Source: an uncultured Vicinamibacterales bacterium
GTDB taxonomy: Bacteria; Acidobacteriota; Vicinamibacteria; Vicinamibacterales; UBA8438
NCBI GenBank assembly: GCA_958295905.1
Contig: OY282382.1
Span: 3,496,001-3,560,000 of the forward strand
Direction: 5' to 3'
Length of the DNA: 64,000 nt
Translations under genes and position numbers: made by a program
Notes under the pieces: generated by a model
Database searches by the model: none
What the model was told of the DNA's origin: nothing
Seen by the model: only the letters and a program-made list of their open reading frames with translations
Part shown: piece after piece, positions 1 through 10,339 of the stretch
How positions within the stretch are numbered: position 1 is the stretch's first letter
Layout: each line of letters begins with the position of its first letter

Positions 1-2
1 GA

Positions 3-2483
3 CTCGCCGCCCAGCGCGGCTTCACGTCGGCGGCGCTCCTGACCCTCGCCCTCGGCATCGGCGCCAACACCGCGATGTTCAGCGTCGTGTACGGTCTGCT
101 CCTGAGACCCCTGCCTTATCCGGCCGCCGATCGCATCGTACGGGTGGGAGAGGTCGTAGGCCCTCGGGGGGGGATGCTCACCAACCGATCGATGCCCCTG
201 ATCGCGGAGGCCGAGTCGTTTGAGCACCTCGCCGCCTACCGGGAGAGCTCGCTGGAGTGGTCGGGTCCGGCCGGTTCGACCGCCTTGAGCGGCGCCACCG
301 TCTCGCCGGCCTTGTTCCCGCTGCTGGGGGCGACGCCGCACATCGGCCGGCTCTTCGCGGAGGAGGAGGCGCGCGAGGGTGCGGACCGGGTGGTGCTGTT
401 CAGCCACCGCGCCTGGGCCAACCACTTCGCATCGGATCCGGACATCGTCGGGGCCGCCGTCACGCTGAACGGAGATCCGCACACCGTGGTCGGCGTGCTG
501 CCCGAGGGGTTCTATTTCCCGACCCCGGACAGTGAGTTCTGGACGCCGTTCGTCGTTCCGCCGTACACGCCGCCGCCGGCCACGGGTGCGGGGCAACCGC
601 GCATGGTGTTGATGATGGCCTTCAGCGCCGTTGGGCGCCTGGCGCCCGGGGCATCGCCGGAGCAGGCGGCGGCCGAGGCCGCCACCCTCCTCCAGGCCGG
701 CGCCGATTTCCGCATACTACGCCCCGGCGGTGGAGGTCCCGACAACGGCGTGCGGGTCGTGCCGTTGCTGGAAGAGCTGGTAGGCGCGTATCGGCCGGCG
801 CTTCTGGCCCTGACCGCGGCGACCGTTCTCTTGCTGTTGATCGCCTGCACCAACGTGGCCGGGCTGCTGTTGGCGCGCGGGGTCGCGCGTCAGCGGTCGC
901 TGGCCATCTGCGCAGCGCTCGGGGCGGGCCGCCGGCGGATTGTCCGCCAGCTCCTGGCCGAGAGCGTGTTGCTGGGGGTGGGCGGCGGCGTGCTCGGGCT
1001 GGCCACGGCGGCGATCGTGCTGCGTGCGGCGCCGGCGCTCGTCCCCGGCGACGTCGCGCGGCTGGACGAGGTGGGCGTTGACGGCGCCGCGCTGGCGTTC
1101 ACCCTGGGGCTGTCGGTCGCGGCGGGGCTGCTGTTCGGCGCCGCGCCGGCGTTACAGGGGTCGCGGCCCGCTCTGGCGCGCATGCTGAACGAAGGCGGCG
1201 TGCAGTCCGCCGGCGGCTTCCGGCTGCTCCGCTCGAATCGGACGCGGGCGACACTCGCCACGGCCCAGGTAGCCCTGGCCCTCGTGCTGTTGGTGGGGGC
1301 GGGGCTGCTTCTGCTCAGCTTCGTACGGCTCATCACCGTCGATCGCGGGTACGACCCGTCCAACGTGATCGCCGCCAGCATCCGCAACCCCGACGTCGCG
1401 TTCCGGCCGAACATGACCCCGGAGTCGCTGGCCGAGGTCCGGGCGGCCGGCCGTCGCTTCCAGCAATCGCTGGTGGAAGAGACGGCCCGGCTGACGGCGC
1501 TCTCCGGCGTCGAAGCGGTGGGGGTTTCGTCGCGTCTGCCGCTCGGGTCCGCCGGCGGAAGCGCAACCGTGTTCCGCGTGGCCGGGGCGGCGCTGCCGTC
1601 CGACCCCGGCGACCTTCCGCGGGCCACGGTCAACTTCGTCAGCCCAGGCTATTTCGACGTGATGCGGCTGCGTCTCCGGAGCGGGCGCGCGTTCACCCCG
1701 CTCGACGGGGCTGAGAGCCCGCCGGTGCTCGTGGTGAACGAGACGCTCGCGCGTGACCTCTTCGGCGGCGCGCCGGCCGTCGGGCAACGCCTTCTGCCGG
1801 TCCTCGCCGGCCCCGAATCGTGGGAGGTGATCGGGGTCGTGGCCGACGTTCGCTACGGCGGGCTGACCATCGCCGAGTCGCAGGCCGAGGCGTACATGCC
1901 GCTGCGCCAGATCGGACGGGCGGCGATGTTGGCCGGAATGTCCTTTACCTCGGTGGTCGCGGTGCGAACCGCCGGCGATCCAGTAACCGCCGTTCCCTTT
2001 CTTCGCGAGGCCGTGGCCGCGGCGAATCCGAACGCGGGCATGGACGACGTGATGACGATGGATGCGAGACTGTCGGCGGCGGTCGCGCAGCCCCGCTTCT
2101 ACGCCGTCTTCGTCGGGTTCTTCGCCGCTCTCGCCCTGTTCCTCGCCGCGTTCGGCATCTACGCCCTGCTCAGCTACACGGTCTCGCAACGGCGCCGGGA
2201 GATCGGGGTCCGCATGGCCCTGGGCGCGCGGCGCGGCGATGTCGTGGCCCTCGTCGTCCGGCAGGGGGGCGGCCTCGTCGCGGCCGGCATCCTCCTCGGC
2301 CTGCCCGCGTCCGCCGGCGCCGTCCGCCTCCTGGAGAGCCTTCTGTTCGGCGTCGCCGCGGACGACCGTCTGGCCTTCGTCGCAGCCCCGCTCGTGCTGG
2401 CCTTCGTGGCGCTCGTCGCTTGCTGGCTACCGGGGTACCGGGCCGCCCGCATCGACCCGATGGACGCCCTGCGGATGGAGTAA
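3..2483 (+). CDS. ABC-type permease, MacB/FtsX (ADOP) family, 5' truncated by window edge
   Basis: The reading frame is open from base 3, so the gene begins before the window. The first visible codons encode the conserved ADOP segment around GIGANTAMFSV and LLLRPLPYP, which follows the first membrane helix. A MacB-type periplasmic domain follows, then an FtsX-like block of helices around visible residues 280-400, a second periplasmic domain, and a terminal three-helix FtsX block that includes the RRREIGVRMALGA motif. This duplicated plan is that of the acidobacterial duplicated orphan permeases, which lack an ATPase gene beside them. They are thought to work with MacB-type ATPases in export or envelope stress, but the substrate is unknown. 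A second ADOP gene lies at 15533-18223. Family assignment is firm and the function is inferred. Confidence 0.93.
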   Translation, partial: LAAQRGFTSAALLTLALGIGANTAMFSVVYGLLLRPLPYPAADRIVRVGEVVGPRGGMLTNRSMPLIAEAESFEHLAAYRESSLEWSGPAGSTALSGATVSPALFPLLGATPHIGRLFAEEEAREGADRVVLFSHRAWANHFASDPDIVGAAVTLNGDPHTVVGVLPEGFYFPTPDSEFWTPFVVPPYTPPPATGAGQPRMVLMMAFSAVGRLAPGASPEQAAAEAATLLQAGADFRILRPGGGGPDNGVRVVPLLEELVGAYRPALLALTAATVLLLLIACTNVAGLLLARGVARQRSLAICAALGAGRRRIVRQLLAESVLLGVGGGVLGLATAAIVLRAAPALVPGDVARLDEVGVDGAALAFTLGLSVAAGLLFGAAPALQGSRPALARMLNEGGVQSAGGFRLLRSNRTRATLATAQVALALVLLVGAGLLLLSFVRLITVDRGYDPSNVIAASIRNPDVAFRPNMTPESLAEVRAAGRRFQQSLVEETARLTALSGVEAVGVSSRLPLGSAGGSATVFRVAGAALPSDPGDLPRATVNFVSPGYFDVMRLRLRSGRAFTPLDGAESPPVLVVNETLARDLFGGAPAVGQRLLPVLAGPESWEVIGVVADVRYGGLTIAESQAEAYMPLRQIGRAAMLAGMSFTSVVAVRTAGDPVTAVPFLREAVAAANPNAGMDDVMTMDARLSAAVAQPRFYAVFVGFFAALALFLAAFGIYALLSYTVSQRRREIGVRMALGARRGDVVALVVRQGGGLVAAGILLGLPASAGAVRLLESLLFGVAADDRLAFVAAPLVLAFVALVACWLPGYRAARIDPMDALRME

Positions 2484-2600
2484 GTCGCGTGTGCGGGAAG
2501 ACAGCACCAAGTGACCGCCCCTGATGACGAACGCCGAGTGTGAATCCGGATGTAGGCGTCCACGGGTGTCGACAGTCGCCCCGAAAGGACAGGTCATCGA

Positions 2601-2648
2601 CCACGATTCCGCCTGCGCACGGCGGTGGCGGAGCGTGGGATGGTCCTG
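2601..2648 (-). repeat. Fragment of dispersed repeat family B
   Basis: On the minus strand this 48-bp piece begins CAGGACCATCCCACGCT and is nearly identical to the first 48 bp of the full family B copies at 8535, 39884 and 62119. The rest of the element is missing. It lies in the 250-bp gap between the permease and the molybdopterin gene. Confidence 0.8.
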
Positions 2649-2689
2649 AACGACATGCGCGCATCGTGGCGGCGCGGGGCGAGAACGGG

Positions 2690-2695
2690 TAGAAT
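2690..2695 (+). promoter_or_regulatory. Possible -10 hexamer TAGAAT
   Basis: TAGAAT lies 40 bp before the ATG of the molybdopterin gene. Similar AT-rich hexamers inside otherwise very GC-rich DNA occur before several other plus-strand genes here (22121, 29247, 54170). I see no convincing -35 box, so this is a weak call. Confidence 0.35.
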
Positions 2696-2734
2696 CGCCG
2701 CGATCCCGGTACGGCAACCTTCGGAGGTGCAGCG

Positions 2735-3457
2735 ATGACCCTCTCACGACGCAAGGCGCTTTCCCTGTCCGGTTCCACCCTCGCGGGGCTTTCCCTCGGG
2801 GTCCTGCGGCCCCCGCATTCCAGTGTCCTGCAAGCGCGGGGCCAGGACGACTGGCCGGATACGCTCGTCGAACGCCCGCTGCGCGAGGGGTTCCCCGCGC
2901 CGCTTCCGCTCAACCCGGACGGCTCGGCCCCCGAGCATCCCGAGAGCGCGGCCGGTCCGATCACCGACCCGCTGATGTGGCGCACGCCGGGCCGGCGGAC
3001 CCCGGAGATCGAGTTCGACTACCGGAGCATGGCGATCCGGGTCGACACCCGGGGGATGGCGAGGCTCTCGGGCACGTTGCGCTTCTCGGACCTCGAGCAG
3101 TTGCCGGTCGTCTCCGGCACGTACCTCCTGCAGTGCGGGGCGCCGAACCCGCGCGGCATCGTGAAGTGGACGGGCGTCCGGTTCAGCGACTTCGCGGACA
3201 TGCTCGGGCTCATCCCCGAGGTGCACTACTGCCGGTTCGTCGCGTCCGACCGCTTCTATGTCGACGAGGCGATGACGACGTTGCGCCGGCCGCAGGTGAT
3301 GCTGGCGTGGATGATGAACGACGAGCCGATCCCGCCGCGGCACGGTGCGCCTCTACGGTTGATCGTGCCGTTCCGCTACGGGAACCGGAGCGTCAAGGCC
3401 ATCACCGGGATGACGTTCAGCACACCGGGACCGCGGATGCCGCCCCTGCCGGCTTGA
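2735..3457 (+). CDS. Exported molybdopterin-dependent oxidoreductase (sulfite oxidase/YedY fold)
   Basis: The 240-residue protein starts MTLSRRKALSLSG, a twin-arginine-like leader followed by a short hydrophobic run, so folded export with cofactor is likely. The body matches the oxidoreductase molybdopterin-binding domain: LLQCGAPNPRG near residue 131 carries the likely molybdenum-ligating Cys134, followed by WTGVRFSDF. The C-terminal part has HGAPLRLIVPFRYGNRSVK, which resembles the conserved segment GxPLRLxVPxxYGxxSVK. There is no dimerisation domain, so it is closer to YedY/MsrP or short SoxC-like proteins than to full sulfite oxidase. The substrate cannot be told; methionine-sulfoxide reduction is one possibility. 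A GGAGG ribosome site precedes the ATG. Confidence 0.85.
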   Translation: MTLSRRKALSLSGSTLAGLSLGVLRPPHSSVLQARGQDDWPDTLVERPLREGFPAPLPLNPDGSAPEHPESAAGPITDPLMWRTPGRRTPEIEFDYRSMAIRVDTRGMARLSGTLRFSDLEQLPVVSGTYLLQCGAPNPRGIVKWTGVRFSDFADMLGLIPEVHYCRFVASDRFYVDEAMTTLRRPQVMLAWMMNDEPIPPRHGAPLRLIVPFRYGNRSVKAITGMTFSTPGPRMPPLPA

Positions 3458-3471
3458 ATCGCGCCGGATCG

Positions 3472-3582
3472 GGCCGCGGCGCGGGTCCGGCCGGCGCCGG
3501 CGCGGACTCCCACGTGTCACGAAGGGCGGGATCACCTGCACTCCGGCCGCGGCGCGGGTCCGCCCGCCGCCGGCGCGGACTC
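3472..3582. repeat. Imperfect direct repeat, 73-bp period
   Basis: A 37-bp segment beginning GGCCGCGGCGCGGGTCCG and ending GGCGCGGACTC occurs at 3472 and again at 3545. The end GCGCGGACTC is also a degenerate form of the family A end. The rest of 3458-3681 holds no gene that I can see. Confidence 0.6.
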
Positions 3583-3681
3583 GGTGCGCCGATCGCCGGC
3601 TCGAGGGCCGGAAGTTCAGAGCCGGGAACCGGTCTCAACAGCCCGTGGCGAAACCGCGCGTCGTACCGAGAGCGGCGAACC

Positions 3682-4176
3682 CTACCTGCCTTTCACTACA
3701 AACCCGACCGACATCACAAGGTCATGGCTGCGAACGCCTTCATGCAAGGCATGGCGGTAGTTGCCGGACAATCTGAGCGCCGTTGCGCCGAACGGGATGT
3801 CAACACCTATGCCCGGTTGGAAGGCGAAAGCGGTGCTGTGGACAGAGAAGTCATCGAAGACAACGGACGCGCGTTCCACACCGGCCAGCAGGCGGGCGAA
3901 CACGTTCGAGTTCCCCAGTCCCACCTGGCCGCCGCCAAGAACGACCAGGACGTCGCCGACGCGGTGATAGTGGCCGGACACGCCCCCAACCAGAGCAACG
4001 CGGTCGCCGAGATAGGTCCCACCAGAGACGTTCCACCCCGGGAAGTTGGTGGTTTCTCCAGCGGCGCGAACCATGACGTGCTCGTAGCCGGCAGAGAATT
4101 CCGCCGCCTGTCCATCAGCGTTGGAAGCGGGCAGGAAGACGGCGACAGCGGTGAAGACGACGAGAAGCGATCGCAT
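3682..4176 (-). CDS. Small outer-membrane beta-barrel-like protein, unknown role
   Basis: The frame is open further upstream, but that part is only repeat A read as protein. I place the start at the ATG at 4176, which opens a clear signal peptide (MRSLLVVFTAVAVFLPAS, then NADGQA). The mature part of about 140 residues is made of short alternating hydrophobic strands separated by Gly/Asn turns and ends in a hydrophobic strand (LVMSVGFVVKGR), as expected for a small barrel of the OmpW/OmpX type. No family name is certain. It stands alone, convergent with the molybdopterin gene. Confidence 0.65.
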   Translation of the reverse strand: MRSLLVVFTAVAVFLPASNADGQAAEFSAGYEHVMVRAAGETTNFPGWNVSGGTYLGDRVALVGGVSGHYHRVGDVLVVLGGGQVGLGNSNVFARLLAGVERASVVFDDFSVHSTAFAFQPGIGVDIPFGATALRLSGNYRHALHEGVRSHDLVMSVGFVVKGR

Positions 4177-4337
4177 GGCATCTCCCAATGGGCGCCTGCC
4201 CGCAACCGATGAGCTCGGCGGCCCTGAGCCTCCCGCGTCTGGTGGCGGGGACGGCGCCGCGCGATCGTCCCGCGGCAGGAAACGGGAGGATTGCGCCGCA
4301 TATTTTCCGGGACAGCACGCCGGCCCGCCAGTCCGGC

Positions 4338-4464
4338 AATCGTCGCCGTAGGAATTTCGCGCCAGCGAAACTCCTACGGCGACCGCAAGGTCGCGCTGCG
4401 GCTTCCGATTGCCGCCAACCAACCCTCCAGGGAGTCGGCGCCTCCTGCGGGGGTCGGCGCCGTT

Positions 4465-4480
<16 letters not shown>
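4338..4480 (-). repeat. Dispersed repeat family A, full-length copy
   Basis: On the minus strand it starts GAGTCTGCGCCGTAGAACGG, passes through CTCCCTGGAGGGTTGGTTGG and a CCGCAGCGCGACCTTGCGG arm, and ends with a palindromic module around GTAGGAGTTTCGCTGGCGCG. Close copies lie at 11372 and 34220, with variants at 40068, 40575 and 46211. Its first 15 bases form the end of the upstream hydroxylase gene, including the stop codon. Confidence 0.85.
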
Positions 4481-5330
<850 letters not shown>

Positions 5331-5334
<4 letters not shown>

Positions 5335-7694
5335 GCTTGGCCTCCGTGGATGATCCGCCACAGCTTCTCGGGCCGCAGCATCATGTCGATGTGGGTGACG
5401 CCGAACCCGCTGAGCGCGTCGACCGCGGCCGACACGATGCACGGGGTCGACCCCAGAGTGCCGGCCTCGCCGACCCCCTTGGCCCCGAGCGGGTTGACCG
5501 GGGTGGGCGTCACGGTCGCGTCGAGCTCGAACCGGGGCAGGTCGGCCGCCCGCGGGATGGCATAGTCCATGAACGAGCCGGTCAGGGGCTGCCCGTCGGC
5601 GCCGTAGCGCACCTCCTCGATCATCGCCTGGCCGATGCCCTGGGCGAGGCCGCCGTGAATCTGGCCCTCGACGATCAGCGGGTTGATCAGGTTGCCCGCG
5701 TCGTCCACCGCGACGAGGCGCAGCAGCGCGAGCTCGCCGGTGTCGCGGTCGACCTCGACCATCGAGATGTGGCACCCGAAGGGGTAGGTGTTGTTGGCCG
5801 GTTCGAAGAACGCCTCCTCGCTCAGCCCGGGGTCGAGCCCGGCCGGCAGCGGCACCGGGACGTAGGCGTAGGCCGCGACCTCGGCGAACGTCTTGCCGGC
5901 GTCGGGCGCGCCCTGCACGGAGATGCGCCCGTCCTCGAACACGAGGTCCTCCTCGTGCGCTTCGAGCAGGGCGGCCGCGAACTTGGCCATCTTTTCCCGG
6001 ACCTTGGTCCCGGCCAGGTGCAGGGCGGTGCCGCCCACCGCCTGCGATCGGCTGCCGAAGGTGCCGATGCCCTGCTTCACGACGCCGGTGTCGCCGTGGA
6101 GGATCCTGACGTGCTCGAGGGGCACCCCGAACTGGTCGGCGAGCATCTGCGCGAACGTCGTCTCGTTGCCCTGCCCGTGGGGCGAGGCGCCGGTGGTGGC
6201 GCTGATGCGGCCGTCGCGCTCGATGGTGACCTGCGCGTGCTCCCACCCGCCGGTCGGCAGCGACGCGGACGGGCCGAGGCCGCACACCTCCACGTACATC
6301 GCCAGCCCCAGGCCGACCAGCCGCCCCTCGGCGCGGGCGGCGTCGCGCTGCCGCTGCAGTTCCCGCCATCCCGCGTTCGCGAGCGCGCGGTCGAGGGCCT
6401 TGGCGTAGTCGCCCGAGTCGTAGACGGCGCCCATCTGGGTGGCGTAGGGGAACCGGTCGGCGGGGATGAAGTTCCGGCGCCGCAGCTCGGCCGGGTCCAT
6501 GCCGAGCCGCCGGGCCAGCATGTCCATCCCCCGCTCGACGAAGTAGGTGGCCTCGGGCCGCCCGGCGCCGCGGTAGGCGTCGGTCGGCGTCTTGTTCGTG
6601 AAGACCTCGGTGAGGGTGGTGCGGATGGCGGGGATGTCGTAGGTGGCGTTCGCCATCAGCATCGTCAGGGTGGGGATGGCCGCCGTGAGCAGCATGTTGT
6701 AGGCGCCGACGTCGGCGATGAGCCGCAGCTTCAGTCCCAGCACCTTGCCGTCGCGGGTCGCCGCGACGTCGATATAGCCGATGATGTCGCGCCCGTGAAT
6801 GGTGGCGAGGAACGCCTCGGAGCGGTCCTCGGTCCACTTCAGGGGCAGGCCGAGCCGCCTGGACAGCGACGCCACGACGTACTCTTCGCCGTAGATGTTG
6901 ATCTTGGCCCCGAACCCGCCGCCGACCTCGGGCGCGATGGCGCGCACCTGGTCCTCGCCCATGCCGTTCAGCAGGGCGATGAACGTGCGGAGGATGTGGG
7001 GGTTCTGGGTCGACGACCAGATGGTCATCGTGTCCTTGCCCCGCTCGTAGTGGGCGACGACGCCCCGCGGCTCCATCGCGGTGGGCGCGAGGCGCTGGTT
7101 CACCATGCGCTGCGACACCACGACGTCGGCGTCGGCGAACGCCCGGTCGACGGCGGTGTCGTCCACCGTCTTGCCGTCGGGCGAGACCCCGGTGCCGCTC
7201 GGCACCAGGGGCACCGCCAAGTTGTTGTCGAAGTCGGCGTGGATCACCGTCGGATGGCCCGTCATCGCCACCTCGGGGTCGACCACCGCGGGCCGGGTGT
7301 CGTAGTCCACCACGATGGCGTCGGCCGCGTCCCGGGCCGCGTAACGGCCGGCGGCCACGACCACCGCCACCGGCTCGCCGACGTAGCGGACGACGTCGGT
7401 GGCGACGGCGCGGTGTTCGGGCGAGGGGAACGGGGTCCCGATGGGCATCGGGTCGAGGAACTCGGCGATCTGCGCGCCGGTGAACACCGCCTCGACGCCG
7501 TCCATCGCCTCCGCCGCGGCGGTGTCGATCGAGCGGATGCGGCCGTGGGCCACGTCGCTGCGCTTGAAGGCCGCGTGCCGCAGGCCGACGATCTTCACGT
7601 CGTCGACGTAGGTGCCGAGCCCCTGGATGAGCCGCGGGTCCTCGCGCCGCTTGACGCGCTGGCCCACGAGCTTGGGCAGTACCGGAGCGGCCAT
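5331..7694 (-). CDS. Molybdenum-binding large subunit, xanthine dehydrogenase/form II CoxL type
   Basis: The 787-residue protein starts at ATG 7694 ([12 protein letters not shown], then RREDPRLIQGLGTYVDD). It shows the order of aldehyde oxidase/xanthine dehydrogenase large subunits: the small N-terminal domain, then EVGGGFGAK, then AYRGAGRPEA, then the C-terminal LGAKGVGEAG with the catalytic glutamate region. The loop motif AYRGAGR is that of form II CoxL and related hydroxylases rather than the AYxCSFR of true CO dehydrogenase (form I), so the substrate is probably an organic or N-heterocyclic compound, or CO at low affinity; it is not known. The order small-large-medium and the 1-bp and 4-bp overlaps show a single operon. 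Confidence 0.94.
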
Positions 7695-8158
7695 CACGCC
7701 CTCCCCGCGGCCGCGTTCTGCACGGCGTTGACGATGTGCTGGTAGCCGGTGCAGCGGCAGAAGTTGCCGTCGAGCCCCTCGCGAATCTGCTCTTCGCTGG
7801 GCGACGGGTTGTCCTCGAGCAGGGTGACGGCGGACAGGATCATCCCCGGCGTGCAGTAGCCGCACTGCAGCCCGTGCTCCTCCCAGAACCCGTCCTGCAG
7901 GGGATGGAGGTTGTCGCCGTCGGCCAGCCCCTCGATGGTGGTCACCTCCGAGCCGTCGGCCTGGACCGCGAAGATGGTGCAGGACTTGGCGCTGCGGCCG
8001 TCGACGAGCACCGTGCACGCCCCGCACTGGCTCGTGTCGCAGCCGACGTGGGTGCCGGTCAGGTCGAGCTGCTCCCGCAGGAAGTGCACGAGCAGCAGGC
8101 GCGGCTCGACGTCGCCCGTGCGCTGCTTGCCGTTGACGGTGATGGAAACTTGAGCCAT
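7694..8158 (-). CDS. 2Fe-2S small subunit of the same hydroxylase
   Basis: The 154-residue protein begins [11 protein letters not shown] and carries both cluster-binding motifs of the family: the plant-type ferredoxin motif [15 protein letters not shown] (about residue 40) and the C-terminal [11 protein letters not shown] and CRCTGYQ motifs. It moves electrons from the molybdenum centre to FAD. The stop TGA shares one base with the ATG of the large subunit. It is the first gene of the operon; the promoter must lie in the GC-rich stretch above 8158, which shows no clear box. Confidence 0.95.
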   Translation of the reverse strand: MAQVSITVNGKQRTGDVEPRLLLVHFLREQLDLTGTHVGCDTSQCGACTVLVDGRSAKSCTIFAVQADGSEVTTIEGLADGDNLHPLQDGFWEEHGLQCGYCTPGMILSAVTLLEDNPSPSEEQIREGLDGNFCRCTGYQHIVNAVQNAAAGRA

Positions 8159-8534
8159 ATGCGTCCTCTCGAAGCGGCCCGGGCCGGCCCTCGCGCATGA
8201 AGCGTTCGCCGCCGGCCGCCGATTACGGGTGGATCGACCGGCGCCGCACGCCGGGTCCGAGCCACCGCCGGCCGATATGGTGACCCGGGACGCCCGGCTG
8301 GCGCAAGCCGGCCGCCGGCGACGGTCGCTCCCGCGCGCTGGACACCGGGGTGCGCGTCCAAGAGAGTGAGGCGCTTCCGCCGCCGGCACCCGGCGTGGCT
8401 GGCCGCCGAGGCATCCCCCACGGTGCCGAAGCTCCGACAGACCCGTTCGGGAGGGCCTCGATGCCGAGAACGGCACGGAAATCGCCAACCGAACGGTGCC
8501 GGGGGCAGTCATTGCGCAATCCGACGCGCACCCT

Positions 8535-8707
8535 CAGGACCATCCCACGCTCCGCCACCGTCGTGCGCAGGCGGAATCGTGGCGGGTCCTGGGGCTCTGG
8601 ACGTGCGGAATCGTGGGTCTCACGCGGTGCCGGCCGGTCGGCAAGACGGTGGCGCCCCCTCGAATCGGGGGCGGGCCGTCACGCGCAGTCAGCGTGGGAT
8701 GCCCCTG
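8535..8707 (+). repeat. Dispersed repeat family B, full copy (MITE-like)
   Basis: This 173-bp element begins CAGGACCATCCCACGCT and ends with the reverse complement of CAGGGGCATCCCACGCT, giving imperfect 17-bp terminal inverted repeats. Inside are two GGAATCGTGG(G/C) modules and an inverted GCCCCCTCGAATCGGGGGCG. Copies at 39884 and 62119 match over the whole length, and a fragment lies at 2601. No protein is encoded. Confidence 0.85.
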
Positions 8708-8755
8708 CGCGCACCCTGGACACCGGTTGCAGTTTGCCGGGGCTTCGCCGCGCCG

Positions 8756-9000
8756 CTTACAATCCACGGGCACGCGTCGGGTCGGCGCCGGGTGGGGAGC
8801 CCGTGGCGAACCCGCTGTTGCGCCGAGACCCGGCTGCACTCGATCAGCCTCAAGGAGGGGCGGGGCCGGCTTCCTCGACTTACAATCCACGGGCACGCGT
8901 CGGGTCGGCGCCGGGTGGGGAGCCCGTGGCGAACCCGCTGTTGCGCCGAGACCCGGCTGCCTCGATCAGCCTCAAGGAGGGGCGGGGCCGGCTTCCTCGA
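8756..9000 (+). repeat. Two-unit tandem repeat, 123/122 bp
   Basis: Unit 1 (8756-8878) and unit 2 (8879-9000) start CTTACAATCCACGGGCACG and end GGCCGGCTTCCTCGA. They differ by a one-base indel (GCTGCACTCG against GCTGCCTCG) and an extra CT at the join. Each contains GAGCCCGTGGCGAACCCGC and AAGGAGGGGCGGGGCCGG. Such identity means a recent duplication. The rest of 8159-9245 is repeat B and GC-rich sequence with no gene visible. Confidence 0.9.
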
Positions 9001-9245
9001 CAAGGCCCGGTCGCTGCCGCGGTACGGCGCGGCGGCGGGAAGGCGCCGGCGGGCCGTGAGGCGCCCGCGCGGCCAGGGCGTGGCGAGGGCGTCTTCTCGG
9101 CATGGGCGGCCGCGCGGGCAACGCGGTCTGCGCGGGATGCGGCGCCGGTCGAACGCAGCAGCGTTCTTGCCACGGGCTTCTGAGCATCGGTCCCGTTTCG
9201 AACCGCGGTGACGCGCCGGGGGTCGGGGCGGGCAGGGAGGTTCCA

Positions 9246-10109
9246 ATGAGACAGCGACAGACGAGGCGGGCGACGGCGGGGCGCAACCGGATCCAGTGGC
9301 TCGTGCTCGCGGCCGCGGTGGCGGCCGGAGTCGCGGCGGCGCCGGCCGGCGCGCAGGACGGCGGGCGGCTGAACAAGGTGATCGAGGCGCTGGAGGGCGG
9401 CGGCGCCGCCATCGCGAATCGGGAGTGGCGGTTCGTCGACATGGAGCACTCGCCGTTCTCCGGCGAGCGGGTGCAGCGGGTGCTGGCGGAGATGAACGAG
9501 GAGCGGGACGCCGACGGCCGGCTCAGCCTGACCCCTCTCATCCGCATTCCCCAGGACGGCGACGAGGACTTCAAGTGGGCCGTCAAGCAGGTCCTCGACC
9601 TCGGCGGGTTCGGCATCATCCTGCCGCACGTAGACCGGGGGGAGGAAGCGGTGCGCCTGGTCCAGGCGATGCGTTATCCGCCGGCCCGCGGCTCGGCCGC
9701 GCCGGAGCCCCGCGGCGAGCGCGGGTGGGGGCCCGGCGGGGCGACGCGCCTGTGGGGCCTGAACAGCGTCGAGTATCACGCCAGGGCCGACGTGTGGCCG
9801 CTCGACCCCGACGGCGAGCTGTTCGCGGTGGCGATGATCGAGTCGCAGGAGGCGGTCGACAACATCCAGGACATCCTCGCCGCGCCGGTCAGCGCGATCA
9901 TGGTCGTGCCCGGCGACATGGCCATCGATCTCGGCCTCGGGCCCAACCCGCCGGACCGGAACCACCCCGAAGTCGACGCCGCGTTCCAGACCGTGCTCGA
10001 GGCTTGCCTGGCCCAGGACCGGGTCATCTGCGGATTGGGCGACGGCGCGAGCCGCCTGCAGCAGCGGCTCGACGAGGGCTGGCGCTTCGTGCTGCCCCTC
10101 GGCGGGTAG
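9246..10109 (+). CDS. Exported HpcH/HpaI aldolase-family protein
   Basis: The 287-residue protein starts with GGGAGG placed six bases before the ATG and has a signal peptide ending near APAGAQDG. The mature part keeps landmarks of the HpcH/HpaI (class II pyruvate aldolase) barrel: FVDMEHSPF early, where the family has D-x-EH-x-P; GGFGIILPHVD; AMIESQEAV with the likely metal-binding glutamate; and VPGDMAIDLGLG with the metal-binding aspartate. It also has WGLNSVEYHARADVWPL in place of the shorter cytosolic loop. Reversible cleavage of a 2-keto-3-hydroxy acid is the family reaction, but its substrate and a role outside the cytoplasm are not known. Confidence 0.85.
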   Translation: MRQRQTRRATAGRNRIQWLVLAAAVAAGVAAAPAGAQDGGRLNKVIEALEGGGAAIANREWRFVDMEHSPFSGERVQRVLAEMNEERDADGRLSLTPLIRIPQDGDEDFKWAVKQVLDLGGFGIILPHVDRGEEAVRLVQAMRYPPARGSAAPEPRGERGWGPGGATRLWGLNSVEYHARADVWPLDPDGELFAVAMIESQEAVDNIQDILAAPVSAIMVVPGDMAIDLGLGPNPPDRNHPEVDAAFQTVLEACLAQDRVICGLGDGASRLQQRLDEGWRFVLPLGG

Positions 10110-10280
10110 GCGTTCAGTGGCGGAAGTCCTGCCGCATCCGGCGGGGGCCGTATTCGGGCCGAGAACGTGTCGTACAGCGGTCGAAATCGCCGAAATCAGG
10201 CGATTCGAGCCGTTTCCGCGCCACCGCCGGCCATTGCCGGTGCGCCGCGGAGTTTCGCCACCGGCTGGTAGGATTCGGTG

Positions 10281-10324
10281 CCGTGTCGCGGCGTACCGAT
10301 TGCCGTGTCACGGCGTACCGATTG
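10281..10324 (+). repeat. Tandem 22-bp duplication before the nuclease gene
   Basis: CCGTGTCGCGGCGTACCGAT followed by TG is repeated at once with a single change (GTCGCG to GTCACG). It ends 15 bases before the GTG start of the nuclease gene and abuts its GAGGAGG ribosome site. Confidence 0.85.
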
Positions 10325-10339
10325 TTCGAGGAGGTTGTC

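Noticed and set aside
1152-2189. Long antisense open frames opposite the first permease (up to 345 codons), and similar frames opposite most long genes
   Set aside because: They are mirror frames caused by the strong GC bias at third positions. Their products are Arg/Gly/Pro/His-rich with no family motifs, while the other strand encodes recognised proteins.
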